A stretch of 8,135 bases of DNA from Simkania negevensis (GTDB taxonomy: Bacteria; Chlamydiota; Chlamydiia; Chlamydiales; JAFITR01), in NCBI GenBank assembly GCA_017116025.1, contig JAFITR010000067.1, forward strand, positions 1 through 8,135, given 5' to 3'. Each line of letters opens with the position of its first letter. Position 1 is the stretch's first letter. Shown here one piece after another: positions 1 to 6,475 of the stretch. A program made the translations under genes and the position numbers. The notes under the pieces were generated by a model. The model did no database searches. It was not told the DNA's origin and saw nothing but the letters and a program-made list of their open reading frames with translations.

Positions 1-20
1 GGGCCCTTGGCCCGCTTTTT
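1..20 (+). terminator. Rho-independent terminator, truncated at the window edge
   Basis: A GGGCC arm (1-5), a CTT loop and a GGCCC arm (9-13) are followed by GC and five T (16-20). The GC at 14-15 would lengthen the stem if the bases just before the window are GC. The T run lies on the plus-strand side, so it should end a rightward gene lying left of the window that converges on lptG. The hairpin could also work for lptG on the minus strand, but the bases needed to judge that are outside. Confidence 0.6.
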
Positions 21-81
21 ACTAGACACCTACTGTATTGTACTATCTTCAGCGATAAGTATAATTGCCGATTAACGACAA

Positions 82-1155
82 CTATCTTAGCTTCAGGTAC
101 TTCCATCCGAAGCAGCTGGTGCAGAGGAAGAGGGGGGCCCACATGGCGATAGCGGGGTGGACGATACGGTTTTCTGCGAGGATTGTGGTGGCACTGAGGA
201 GTGTGTAGAGGGCAACGAGAGAGAAGATTGCAAGGGAGTATAGGGCAAAGGGGTGTTTGTTCCTTTCGAAGTTGAGGCAAAAGGGGAATGAGCATACGAC
301 GACGAGCAGGGCAAGAAGAGGGAGGGTTATTTTCTTAAACAGGGTAGTGACAAGTTGTATCTCTCTGTCGTTAAGTTGGTCGCTGGTATTTTGGTAGGCG
401 TGCCAAAGTTGTGAGATGGGTTGGTATTCGGCGGGAATGACCGAGGCGATAAAGAGTTTCTCGTCAATATGTAGGTCGGAAAAGAGGTGTTCGGCAAGGC
501 TCTCTGTGCGTTCGATTTGTCCGGCACTATTGTGAACGAGCCTGTCGACAAAGAGGCCTATAGGCTTTTCTGTGTGTGGAAAGAGGTATTTCGCTCTCCA
601 TATTTCTTTGTTTGGGCGTATCCAATAGGCGTCGAAAAATGCTTCTTGAGCAAAATCGTATTTCTGATAGACGAGGGTGCTGTCGTCGGGCAGAGGAAAG
701 ACGTGTACTTTGGTCGGGGCTCTGTTTGTTACTCCGTGTAGATAGGTCTCTTCAAATTGTTCCAGTTTGATGGCATGAGAAGGGAGAAAAAACTCGAGGT
801 TGAAGTAGAGGAGGGCACAAAAGGCGATGGCGAGCAGGAGAAAGGGCTGCATCACCTTTTTCAATGGGACCCCGGCGACGAGGAGGGCGACGATTTCATT
901 GTTGGCGTTCATTGTAGATAACACCTTGATCGAAGCAAGTAGTAGTGCAAACGGGATTAAAATCTCTGCGCGGTAGCTGAAGCTGTAGCTGTAATAGGCG
1001 ATGAGTGCAGAGATGGTTGCTCTGTTTTGTTGGAAAGCGTGCATATGTAGAGAGAAATCGATGAGTACATATAGCGAATAAAAGCAGAGGATGAAGAGGA
1101 TGAAAACCTTCAGCGTTTCCTTGATGGCGTAGCTGTTCCAGATCTTTAGTTGCAT
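82..1155 (-). CDS. lptG: LPS export ABC transporter permease LptG (YjgP/YjgQ family)
   Basis: Inner-membrane subunit that, with LptF and the LptB ATPase, extracts lipopolysaccharide from the inner membrane and passes it to LptC/LptA (family knowledge). The 357 residues are about the usual length and show the family layout. There are three N-terminal membrane segments (about 13-34, 62-80, 101-123), a soluble beta-rich periplasmic region (about 125-265) and three C-terminal segments (about 275-294, 303-325, 332-351). The post-TM2 stretch MNANNEIVALLVAGVP (82-97) is the conserved loop expected to contact LptB. The ATG is 2 bp after the lptF stop, and GGAGGG lies 11 bases upstream inside the lptF end, so translation is probably coupled. 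The assignment as LptG rather than LptF rests on being second in the operon and on the LptG-like central and C-terminal parts; the paralogues are hard to separate by eye. No lptA, lptB or lptC is present here. Confidence 0.87.
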   Translation of the reverse strand: MQLKIWNSYAIKETLKVFILFILCFYSLYVLIDFSLHMHAFQQNRATISALIAYYSYSFSYRAEILIPFALLLASIKVLSTMNANNEIVALLVAGVPLKKVMQPFLLLAIAFCALLYFNLEFFLPSHAIKLEQFEETYLHGVTNRAPTKVHVFPLPDDSTLVYQKYDFAQEAFFDAYWIRPNKEIWRAKYLFPHTEKPIGLFVDRLVHNSAGQIERTESLAEHLFSDLHIDEKLFIASVIPAEYQPISQLWHAYQNTSDQLNDREIQLVTTLFKKITLPLLALLVVVCSFPFCLNFERNKHPFALYSLAIFSLVALYTLLSATTILAENRIVHPAIAMWAPLFLCTSCFGWKYLKLR

Positions 1156-1157
1156 TG

Positions 1158-2300
1158 TTACTCAATCCCTCCGCTGATTTGTTGCATCTTGCGGCAGGCA
1201 AAAAAGAGGATAAACAGGTGGGGGAATGTGTAGCAGGCAAGGCTGAGCCAAAGATTGCTGTCCTGAGATTTAGCGATGAAAATAGAGGTTAAAAAAAGCG
1301 CCGTTAGGCCAATGACTGAAACAAGCCATTTCTTAGAATGATGTCGGGATATCTCCATGCCAAAGGCTACTCCCGTGAGAGTAAAAGTGAAGGCGGCCAA
1401 TGCGATAGAAACGCGTCGTAGGATATCGGTGTAGCAGCGCTTTATTTTCTGACTCGCTTCTGCTGCAAGCAGGGGGGCATTAGCGCTTAAGGCTTTATCC
1501 CTTTCGATACGGTGTTTTTTGAGACGGGCGATGAGAAGAGGGAGCTTGAGGTAGTCGTTGTTGATTCGCCATTGTGAAGGGTTGAGGAGGTTGCTAAATT
1601 CGTTGGCGGGAGTAACAGCCTGTTCCATGTTTTCAATCAGTAACTGATCGTGTTGGTAGGGGGTCTTCGCATCGACGCTAGAGATAAAGCTGACCCTGTC
1701 GCTAACAAGATTGGGTTCATCCAAGCGGAGATCTTTGATGGTGATCACGCTTAAACGTTCGTTCTTTCCGTTATTGAATGCAAGAAGGACGTCTTGTGAA
1801 GCGCGGCCTGCCTCAACAGTGTTCATCTCGAGATATACCTCTTTGAGGTTGAGAAATTGTTTTTTTTGAAGGAGAGCCAGAGGGTTTACTGAAGTCAGCT
1901 CATTGGTGAGCCGTTTGGTCGCGAAGTGGGAGGTCGTTGAAAGCTCCGAGATGGTATAAAAACTTATGAGCACAAGAAAAGCACTTCCTAAAAAGATAGG
2001 AGTAGCAATCTGGCGCAATGCCAGCCCTGCCGCACGTAATGCCGATAGCTCGTGAGTGTGAGAAAGCCTCTGGAATAGAATGACCGAGGCGATCAAACAA
2101 GAAATAGGAATGGCGATTGGAAGGATATAAGGAATCTGGTAGAGCACAAAAAGAAATACTTTTTTTTGTGCCCCTCCTAGTGCCGCAAAACGGGCAATCT
2201 GTTCTAGGCGCATAATCAAAAGGATGGCAATAAAAGAAAATACCGAGAGGATAAAAATCTTCGTATATTGCCCTAGCAAGTAACGCCATAAAGTTGGCAT
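1158..2300 (-). CDS. lptF: LPS export ABC transporter permease LptF (YjgP/YjgQ family)
   Basis: Partner permease of LptG in the LptB2FG lipopolysaccharide extractor of the inner membrane (family knowledge). The 380-residue protein begins with the typical LWRYLLGQYTKIFILSV. It has membrane segments at about 15-31, 48-78 and 100-120, a periplasmic domain at about 125-255, and C-terminal segments at about 296-314, 325-343 and 350-370. The post-TM2 LptB-facing loop appears as LSHTHELSALRAAGL (79-93), with the E-x-x-A-x-R-A-A-G pattern common to the family. A linker at about 255-290 (charged, likely helical) is somewhat longer than in E. coli LptF. The ATG at 2300 is supported by AAGGA at 2313-2309 with 8 bases of spacing. 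It is first in a two-gene operon with lptG (2 bp gap) and divergent from tilS. The F versus G naming is by order and could be swapped. Confidence 0.87.
   Translation of the reverse strand: MPTLWRYLLGQYTKIFILSVFSFIAILLIMRLEQIARFAALGGAQKKVFLFVLYQIPYILPIAIPISCLIASVILFQRLSHTHELSALRAAGLALRQIATPIFLGSAFLVLISFYTISELSTTSHFATKRLTNELTSVNPLALLQKKQFLNLKEVYLEMNTVEAGRASQDVLLAFNNGKNERLSVITIKDLRLDEPNLVSDRVSFISSVDAKTPYQHDQLLIENMEQAVTPANEFSNLLNPSQWRINNDYLKLPLLIARLKKHRIERDKALSANAPLLAAEASQKIKRCYTDILRRVSIALAAFTFTLTGVAFGMEISRHHSKKWLVSVIGLTALFLTSIFIAKSQDSNLWLSLACYTFPHLFILFFACRKMQQISGGIE
1167..1172 (-). promoter_or_regulatory. lptG ribosome-binding site inside the lptF 3' end
   Basis: GGAGGG on the minus strand encodes part of the last codons of LptF (Ser-Gly-Gly-Ile-Glu-stop) and sits 11 bases before the lptG ATG. 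The lptF stop (1160-1158) falls between this site and the start, a standard arrangement for translational coupling of the two permease subunits. Confidence 0.7.
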
Positions 2301-2311
2301 AATGATTATCC

Positions 2312-2340
2312 TTACTTGTGAAATAAGGAAAAATTATAAT
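2312..2340 (+). promoter_or_regulatory. Putative tilS promoter
   Basis: On the plus strand TATAAT (2335-2340) is a perfect -10 hexamer, with a poor -35 candidate TTACTT (2312-2317) 17 bases upstream. The expected start near 2347 gives a leader of only about 14 nt before the tilS ATG. The element overlaps the lptF -10 because ATTATAAT is its own reverse complement. tilS could also be transcribed from elsewhere, but the only upstream sequence is the divergent lptF gene. Confidence 0.45.
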
Positions 2341-2360
2341 CGTTTAGATAATGAAATGAA
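2333..2360 (-). promoter_or_regulatory. Putative lptFG promoter
   Basis: Read on the minus strand, TATAAT (2338-2333) is a perfect -10 hexamer. A weak -35, TTCATT (2360-2355), lies 16 bases upstream. The predicted transcript would start near 2326 and leave a leader of about 26 nt carrying AAGGA ahead of the lptF ATG. The -10 shares six of its bases with the tilS -10 on the other strand. The -10 is clear, the -35 is not. Confidence 0.5.
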
Positions 2361-2364
2361 ATGA
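2351..2364 (+). other. Two overlapping Met-Lys-stop mini-ORFs abutting the tilS start
   Basis: The sequence ATGAAATGAAATGA holds three ATG codons five bases apart. Those at 2351 and 2356 each read ATG AAA TGA. The stop of the second (2362-2364) overlaps the tilS ATG (2361-2363) as ATGA. No Shine-Dalgarno sequence is visible before any of the three. The arrangement could allow termination-reinitiation onto tilS, or could be a chance product of a 5 bp direct repeat. Confidence 0.35.
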
Positions 2365-3359
2365 GAAAAACAGCTGGGAGTAAATTTAATTTTTTAAAGC
2401 GCGCGATAGAAAAGTTCCTTGCTGTACAGTGGCGTTCAGGGGCTCCTCTTCTCGTTGCTGTTTCTGGAGGTAGCGACTCTCTTTGTCTATTCAATATTTT
2501 ACTATCTTTACGTGAACGTTTGGGATTAGACCTCCACGTGGCACACGTGGATCATGGTTGGAGGGAAGAGAGTGGTAGGGAGTCCGAAGCGCTTCGGTTG
2601 CTTGCTGGCGCTGCCTCTCTTCCTTTTCATTGTAAAAAGATTGACTCTTCTTCTCTTATAGGGAATCTTGAGGATGGTTGTCGCAATGAGCGGCTCACTT
2701 TTTTTGCTGAGCTGGTAGAGGCTCATGCGTGCCAAGCAGTGCTATTGGCACACCACGCTGATGATTTAGCAGAAACGGTATTAAAACGTCTGTTGGAAGG
2801 GGCGTCGTTGCCTCTCCTTAGCGGGATGGAAGAAGTCTCTCAGCATGGAAAGCTGGCTTTGTGGCGTCCCTTGTTAAGAGTAAGAAAGGCGGAGCTTACC
2901 ACCTGCTTGCAGGAAATGGGAGAGCAGCCTTTTGAAGATTCGACAAACCAAGATCCATCCTTTTTGCGCGTACGCTTGCGTCAGCAGATTCTTCCTCTTT
3001 TAGTGCAATCCTTTGGCAAGGAAGTGACAGAGCCGCTGTGTCGTTTGTCTAAGGCGTCTGCTGAGCTGCGTTGCTATCTTGACGAGAAGACGGCTTCCTA
3101 TAACCATTGTGTCTCATATACTCCTGATGGTGTGGTGATTGATTTCAGCAAGACGGGGCTCCCTCATCGTGTTGAAGCAAGGCATCTGCTTCGTTCCATT
3201 GCCAAAAAACAGCAGTTTGTACTGACTCATGCTATTTTAGAAAATATCTTGTCTCATTTGGAAAAAGGGTCAGCCCACAAAAAATTCTACATAGCGAATC
3301 AACTTTGCTATGTCGATCGGTATAGAGTGACCATCTCTTTACGTCTGGATCGCTGGTAA
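2361..3359 (+). CDS. tilS: tRNA(Ile)-lysidine synthetase TilS
   Basis: Cytoplasmic N-type ATP pyrophosphatase that joins lysine to C34 of the CAU-anticodon tRNA-Ile, so that it is charged with isoleucine and reads AUA (family knowledge). The PP-loop is SGGSDS at residues 35-40. The next conserved block is HVDHG at 62-66, then HHADDLAETVLKRLLEGAS (from about residue 131), WRPLLRVRKAEL, and the EDSTNQD...FLRVRLRQQILPLL block that marks TilS. At 332 residues it is shorter than the E. coli enzyme (about 430) and close to chlamydial TilS (about 320), so the C-terminal region is reduced, as is usual in short TilS. The ATG at 2361 gives a sensible 34-residue lead-in to the PP-loop and is the only in-frame ATG nearby, but no Shine-Dalgarno sequence precedes it. 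It is divergent from lptF and is followed by a 313 bp gap before ftsH. Confidence 0.95.
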   Translation: MRKTAGSKFNFLKRAIEKFLAVQWRSGAPLLVAVSGGSDSLCLFNILLSLRERLGLDLHVAHVDHGWREESGRESEALRLLAGAASLPFHCKKIDSSSLIGNLEDGCRNERLTFFAELVEAHACQAVLLAHHADDLAETVLKRLLEGASLPLLSGMEEVSQHGKLALWRPLLRVRKAELTTCLQEMGEQPFEDSTNQDPSFLRVRLRQQILPLLVQSFGKEVTEPLCRLSKASAELRCYLDEKTASYNHCVSYTPDGVVIDFSKTGLPHRVEARHLLRSIAKKQQFVLTHAILENILSHLEKGSAHKKFYIANQLCYVDRYRVTISLRLDRW

Positions 3360-3515
3360 TCGGCCACGGGGTATGGAGGCGTGATCAATAGAGCGGTTTA
3401 AATAGCCACGGAAAGGAACAAGATAAGCAAGATGAAAAGATAGAGAGGATCGCTATCAATCAATCAGCAGTCCATATGAATGCATTACTTTTAAATTTTT
3501 TGGTGTAAAGAATCT

Positions 3516-3566
3516 GTTATAAGCAGCTGTCTTGTCTATCTTCTTCTTTTCTCCGTTGCTTATAAC
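3516..3566. repeat. Perfect 10 bp inverted repeat upstream of the ftsH promoter
   Basis: GTTATAAGCA (3516-3525) and TGCTTATAAC (3557-3566) are exact reverse complements, separated by 31 bp that are almost all pyrimidine on the plus strand. Each arm holds the palindrome TTATAA. The arm centres are 41 bp apart, close to four helical turns, and the right arm ends 20 bp before the ftsH -35. It could be a paired operator for a regulator of ftsH, or an RNA hairpin in a transcript reading through from tilS. It is not a good terminator, since no T run follows. Confidence 0.55.
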
Positions 3567-3586
3567 TACCTATCCCTATATTAGAG

Positions 3587-3615
3587 TTGAAAAGCCCCCC
3601 TCCTCTTGTTATAAT
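3587..3615 (+). promoter_or_regulatory. ftsH promoter, sigma70-type
   Basis: TTGAAA (3587-3592) and a perfect TATAAT (3610-3615) are separated by exactly 17 bp, giving a likely start near 3622 and a leader of about 51 nt. AGGA at 3657-3660 region, about 11 bases before the ATG at 3673, is the probable ribosome-binding site. The spacer holds a run of six C (3595-3600). This is the best promoter match in the window. Confidence 0.7.
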
Positions 3616-3672
3616 GGGAAAAGATATTGATTTTGTAGACGTTACACTCTTTACCACAGGATTGGGTAGATT

Positions 3673-6468
3673 ATGCTTGGCTCAAGCAACAAACCTTCGG
3701 GACAGCAAGATACGAAAAAAAAAGGGTCGCCATGGGGCTTCCTTCTCCTTCTTATTGCTGCGATTTTAATCGTCGTTACTGTGCAGAATTTTACCCAGAC
3801 AAAAGTGGCGGATATTGCCTTTAACTACCAGCTCGAACACTTGGTTAATCTTGATTTGATTCAACCTGGGGAGAGTAAAAAGACTGCGTTGAATGACAAT
3901 CTCGTCTCCTTTTCCGGAAAATTCCGTGATAACGTGACGGAAGGTAGTAAGAAGCGGTTTAGGTACCTTGAGCTTCTCAATGGACATTCTACGCTAAGGA
4001 GCGAAAAGAAGCTGTTGGTACAAGAGTTGAAGACGACGCGCGCTGAAGTTGTTCAAGCCGCTGATTGGTACCTCTCCCTCTCCGGCGTTCCGACTCCTAA
4101 GGGAGGCTATCGCGTCGTTGACTTGTTGTACGATATGCCTGAGCAGGATAACCATATCGTTATTCAGGATGTCAGCAAAGAAAATTTTAGCAGCCTGCAA
4201 CAGTTGCAAGAGGGATACAAAGCGCTTCAAGCAGATTCTGATACCTTAGCCGTTAAAGAATATGGCGAACAGATGTTGGCTGTTGTTCGCGGCTTCCGTT
4301 CTCCAGTCCTCGGTATTGGTATTGAGGAATATAAGCGTTCATTGCGCACCCTCGATACGCAGCTGGCTGCCTCAATTGACTCGCAGGAGACCGTCCCTCA
4401 GCGTTTGGCACAGTACAGCATGGCTTTAGCAGCCATGGAAGAGATCAGCCATGCGTTAAACCAGTCTAAGAACAGCATGAGGCTGACCCAGCTACGTAGT
4501 GTCAGGGAGTACAAGAGAGAGCTTGATCGCTATCAGAAGGTAACAGAAGAGCTGGAGCAGAATCAGGCGCAGCTTGACAAAGCTCGTCAATCTGTTGCCG
4601 ATGTCTATTGGTTTATCAACAACAAAGAGGTGTCGACATCAGAGCTTGAGCAGCTTGATGGTGAACGTTATGCTCAGTGGTTTACCAATGCAAAACAGGA
4701 ATGGGAAAACTTCGCTAAGAACCGTAGTGGAACGTTTAAAGCGCCTGACCAGCCAAGAAACCTCGTTTTAGAGAAGACATTCCGCAGTGAAGAGCCCTCT
4801 CCAAACTGGATGGGTTACCTCTTCACTATCCTTCCTGTTGCCTTGATCGTCCTTCTTCTCTATTTCGTCTTTTCGCGTCAGATGCGTGGAGCGGGATCGG
4901 GTGCGATGAACTTTGGTAAGTCTCCTGCTAAGATGTTGACGAAAGAAAAAAACAGCGTCACCTTTGATGATGTTGCAGGGATCGACGAGGCGAAAGAGGA
5001 GCTGTATGAGATTGTCGAATTTCTCAAAAATCCCTCCAAATTCACTGCTCTTGGGGGCAAAATCCCCAAAGGGGTCCTTTGTATCGGCGCTCCCGGTACA
5101 GGGAAAACGCTCATCGCTAAAGCTGTAGCAGGAGAAGCTGATCGACCTTTCTTCTCCATCTCCGGCTCCGACTTTGTTGAAATGTTTGTGGGGGTGGGAG
5201 CAAGCCGTATACGTGACATGTTTGAACAAGCGAAAAAACAGGCGCCATGCATCATCTTCATCGATGAAATTGATGCTGTTGGTAGGCACCGTGGAGCTGG
5301 TATCGGAGGAGGCCATGACGAGCGTGAGCAGACTCTAAACCAGTTGCTTGTCGAGATGGATGGATTCGACTCCAGGGAAGGGGTGATCCTTATGGCTGCA
5401 ACAAACCGCCCTGATGTCCTTGACAAGGCCCTTTTGCGCCCCGGTCGTTTTGACCGTCGTGTTGTGATTGATCTGCCAGATCTGAAGGGGAGGTTCGAGA
5501 TCTTAAAGGTCCATGCACGCAACATCAAGATAGACAAGAGCGTAAATCTGATGGCTATCGCCAGAGCAACACCAGGTGCTAGTGGGGCCGATTTGGCTAA
5601 CCTCCTCAACGAAGCGGCCCTCCTTGCTGCCAAAAGAGGGAGGACTGCTGTTACAGGGCAGGAGACGATAGAAGCTTCTGACAAGGTGCGCTTCGGAAAA
5701 GAACGGCGCAGTTTGGAGATTGACGAAGACGAGAAAAGGACGACAGCAATTCATGAGTCGGGACACGCTGTTGTAGGGCTTGTCGTTGAGCATAGCGATC
5801 CTGTTGACAAGGTGACGATTATCCCTAGAGGCTTCTCTCTGGGAGCGACACACTTCTTGCCAGAGAAAAATAAACTATCTTATTGGAAAAGAGAGATGGT
5901 CGATCGTATCGCTGTTCTTATGGGGGGACGTTGTGCTGAAGAAGTTTTCCTTGGGGATGCCTCCAGCGGTGCTCAGCAAGACATCAAAGAAGCGACTCGT
6001 CTGGCGCGTTCGATGGTGTGCGAATGGGGAATGAGCGAAGAGCTGGGCCTTATTGCTTATGACGAACACGGTGACTCAAACTCATACATGGGTTGGGCTG
6101 GTGGGTCGACAAAAAAATATTCTGAAGCGACAGCCTTCTCTATCGACAATGCGGTAAAAAAAATTGCCGATGAGGGATATCTGCGTGCCAAAGAGGTGAT
6201 CACAACACATCGTAAGGAGCTACAACTGATGGCGGACATGCTGATGGAGTTTGAAACTCTCGATGCTGAAGACGTTAAACAGATCATCAAAGGTGAGTGG
6301 GATATCGAAGGCAAGCGAAATAAAATTGCAGCAGCAGCCAAGCTTCATTGTGCTCCAAACCCTACTCCCCCACCTCTTCCAGAAGAGGGTAAGGAAACAA
6401 AAGAAACAGACGATACAAAAAAAGATGCCACCGGCCAGAGCAAACAGCTCGGACTTAACCCCGACTAA
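3673..6468 (+). CDS. ftsH: ATP-dependent zinc metalloprotease FtsH
   Basis: Hexameric inner-membrane AAA+ protease that extracts and degrades damaged membrane proteins and selected regulators (family knowledge). A short basic cytoplasmic N-terminus is followed by TM1 (about 21-37), a periplasmic domain of about 340 residues (38-379) and TM2 (380-400). The AAA+ module has Walker A GAPGTGKT (472-479), pore loop FVG (505-507), Walker B IIFIDEID (527-534) and the second region of homology ATNRPD...RPGRFDRR (576-596, arginine fingers R592 and R595). The peptidase has HESGH (694-698), and D770 in SSGAQQDIKEAT is the likely third zinc ligand. The tail is proline-rich, then acidic/basic and probably disordered. 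At 931 residues it is far longer than E. coli FtsH (about 645) and near chlamydial FtsH (about 913); the excess is the periplasmic domain, which includes a likely coiled coil at about 270-310. All catalytic residues are present. It has its own promoter, and a convergent gene ends 7 bp downstream. Confidence 0.97.
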   Translation: MLGSSNKPSGQQDTKKKGSPWGFLLLLIAAILIVVTVQNFTQTKVADIAFNYQLEHLVNLDLIQPGESKKTALNDNLVSFSGKFRDNVTEGSKKRFRYLELLNGHSTLRSEKKLLVQELKTTRAEVVQAADWYLSLSGVPTPKGGYRVVDLLYDMPEQDNHIVIQDVSKENFSSLQQLQEGYKALQADSDTLAVKEYGEQMLAVVRGFRSPVLGIGIEEYKRSLRTLDTQLAASIDSQETVPQRLAQYSMALAAMEEISHALNQSKNSMRLTQLRSVREYKRELDRYQKVTEELEQNQAQLDKARQSVADVYWFINNKEVSTSELEQLDGERYAQWFTNAKQEWENFAKNRSGTFKAPDQPRNLVLEKTFRSEEPSPNWMGYLFTILPVALIVLLLYFVFSRQMRGAGSGAMNFGKSPAKMLTKEKNSVTFDDVAGIDEAKEELYEIVEFLKNPSKFTALGGKIPKGVLCIGAPGTGKTLIAKAVAGEADRPFFSISGSDFVEMFVGVGASRIRDMFEQAKKQAPCIIFIDEIDAVGRHRGAGIGGGHDEREQTLNQLLVEMDGFDSREGVILMAATNRPDVLDKALLRPGRFDRRVVIDLPDLKGRFEILKVHARNIKIDKSVNLMAIARATPGASGADLANLLNEAALLAAKRGRTAVTGQETIEASDKVRFGKERRSLEIDEDEKRTTAIHESGHAVVGLVVEHSDPVDKVTIIPRGFSLGATHFLPEKNKLSYWKREMVDRIAVLMGGRCAEEVFLGDASSGAQQDIKEATRLARSMVCEWGMSEELGLIAYDEHGDSNSYMGWAGGSTKKYSEATAFSIDNAVKKIADEGYLRAKEVITTHRKELQLMADMLMEFETLDAEDVKQIIKGEWDIEGKRNKIAAAAKLHCAPNPTPPPLPEEGKETKETDDTKKDATGQSKQLGLNPD

Positions 6469-6475
6469 GACCAAT

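Larger units (their letters stand above)
3360..3672. other. Intergenic region tilS-ftsH, regulatory
   Basis: These 313 bp hold no supported gene. The first part (3360-3515) has no convincing tilS terminator; the only hairpin I see is a short GATAG/CTATC stem near 3440-3460 with no T run. The second part holds a perfect 10 bp inverted repeat (3516-3566) around a pyrimidine-rich spacer. The third part has the ftsH promoter and a leader of about 51 nt. No tRNA or known riboswitch is recognisable. Confidence 0.6.

Noticed and set aside
3587..3769. 60-codon open frame over the ftsH promoter and start
   Set aside because: It begins at the -35 box, so its start would be upstream of the predicted transcript, and most of it overlaps ftsH in another frame.
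4768..5316. 182-codon open frame on the minus strand inside ftsH
   Set aside because: A shadow of the ftsH coding strand with no recognisable domain or start signal.
4878..5684. 268-codon open frame on the minus strand inside ftsH
   Set aside because: It lies opposite the highly conserved AAA+ domain of FtsH, its product is a low-complexity Ser/Arg/Ala-rich string without motifs, and the plus strand is certainly coding.
6403..6423. Possible minus-strand terminator for the GT-B-like gene (T7 within the ftsH 3' end)
   Set aside because: Seven T are present on the minus strand at 6423-6417, but the preceding sequence forms only a stem of about 3 bp.
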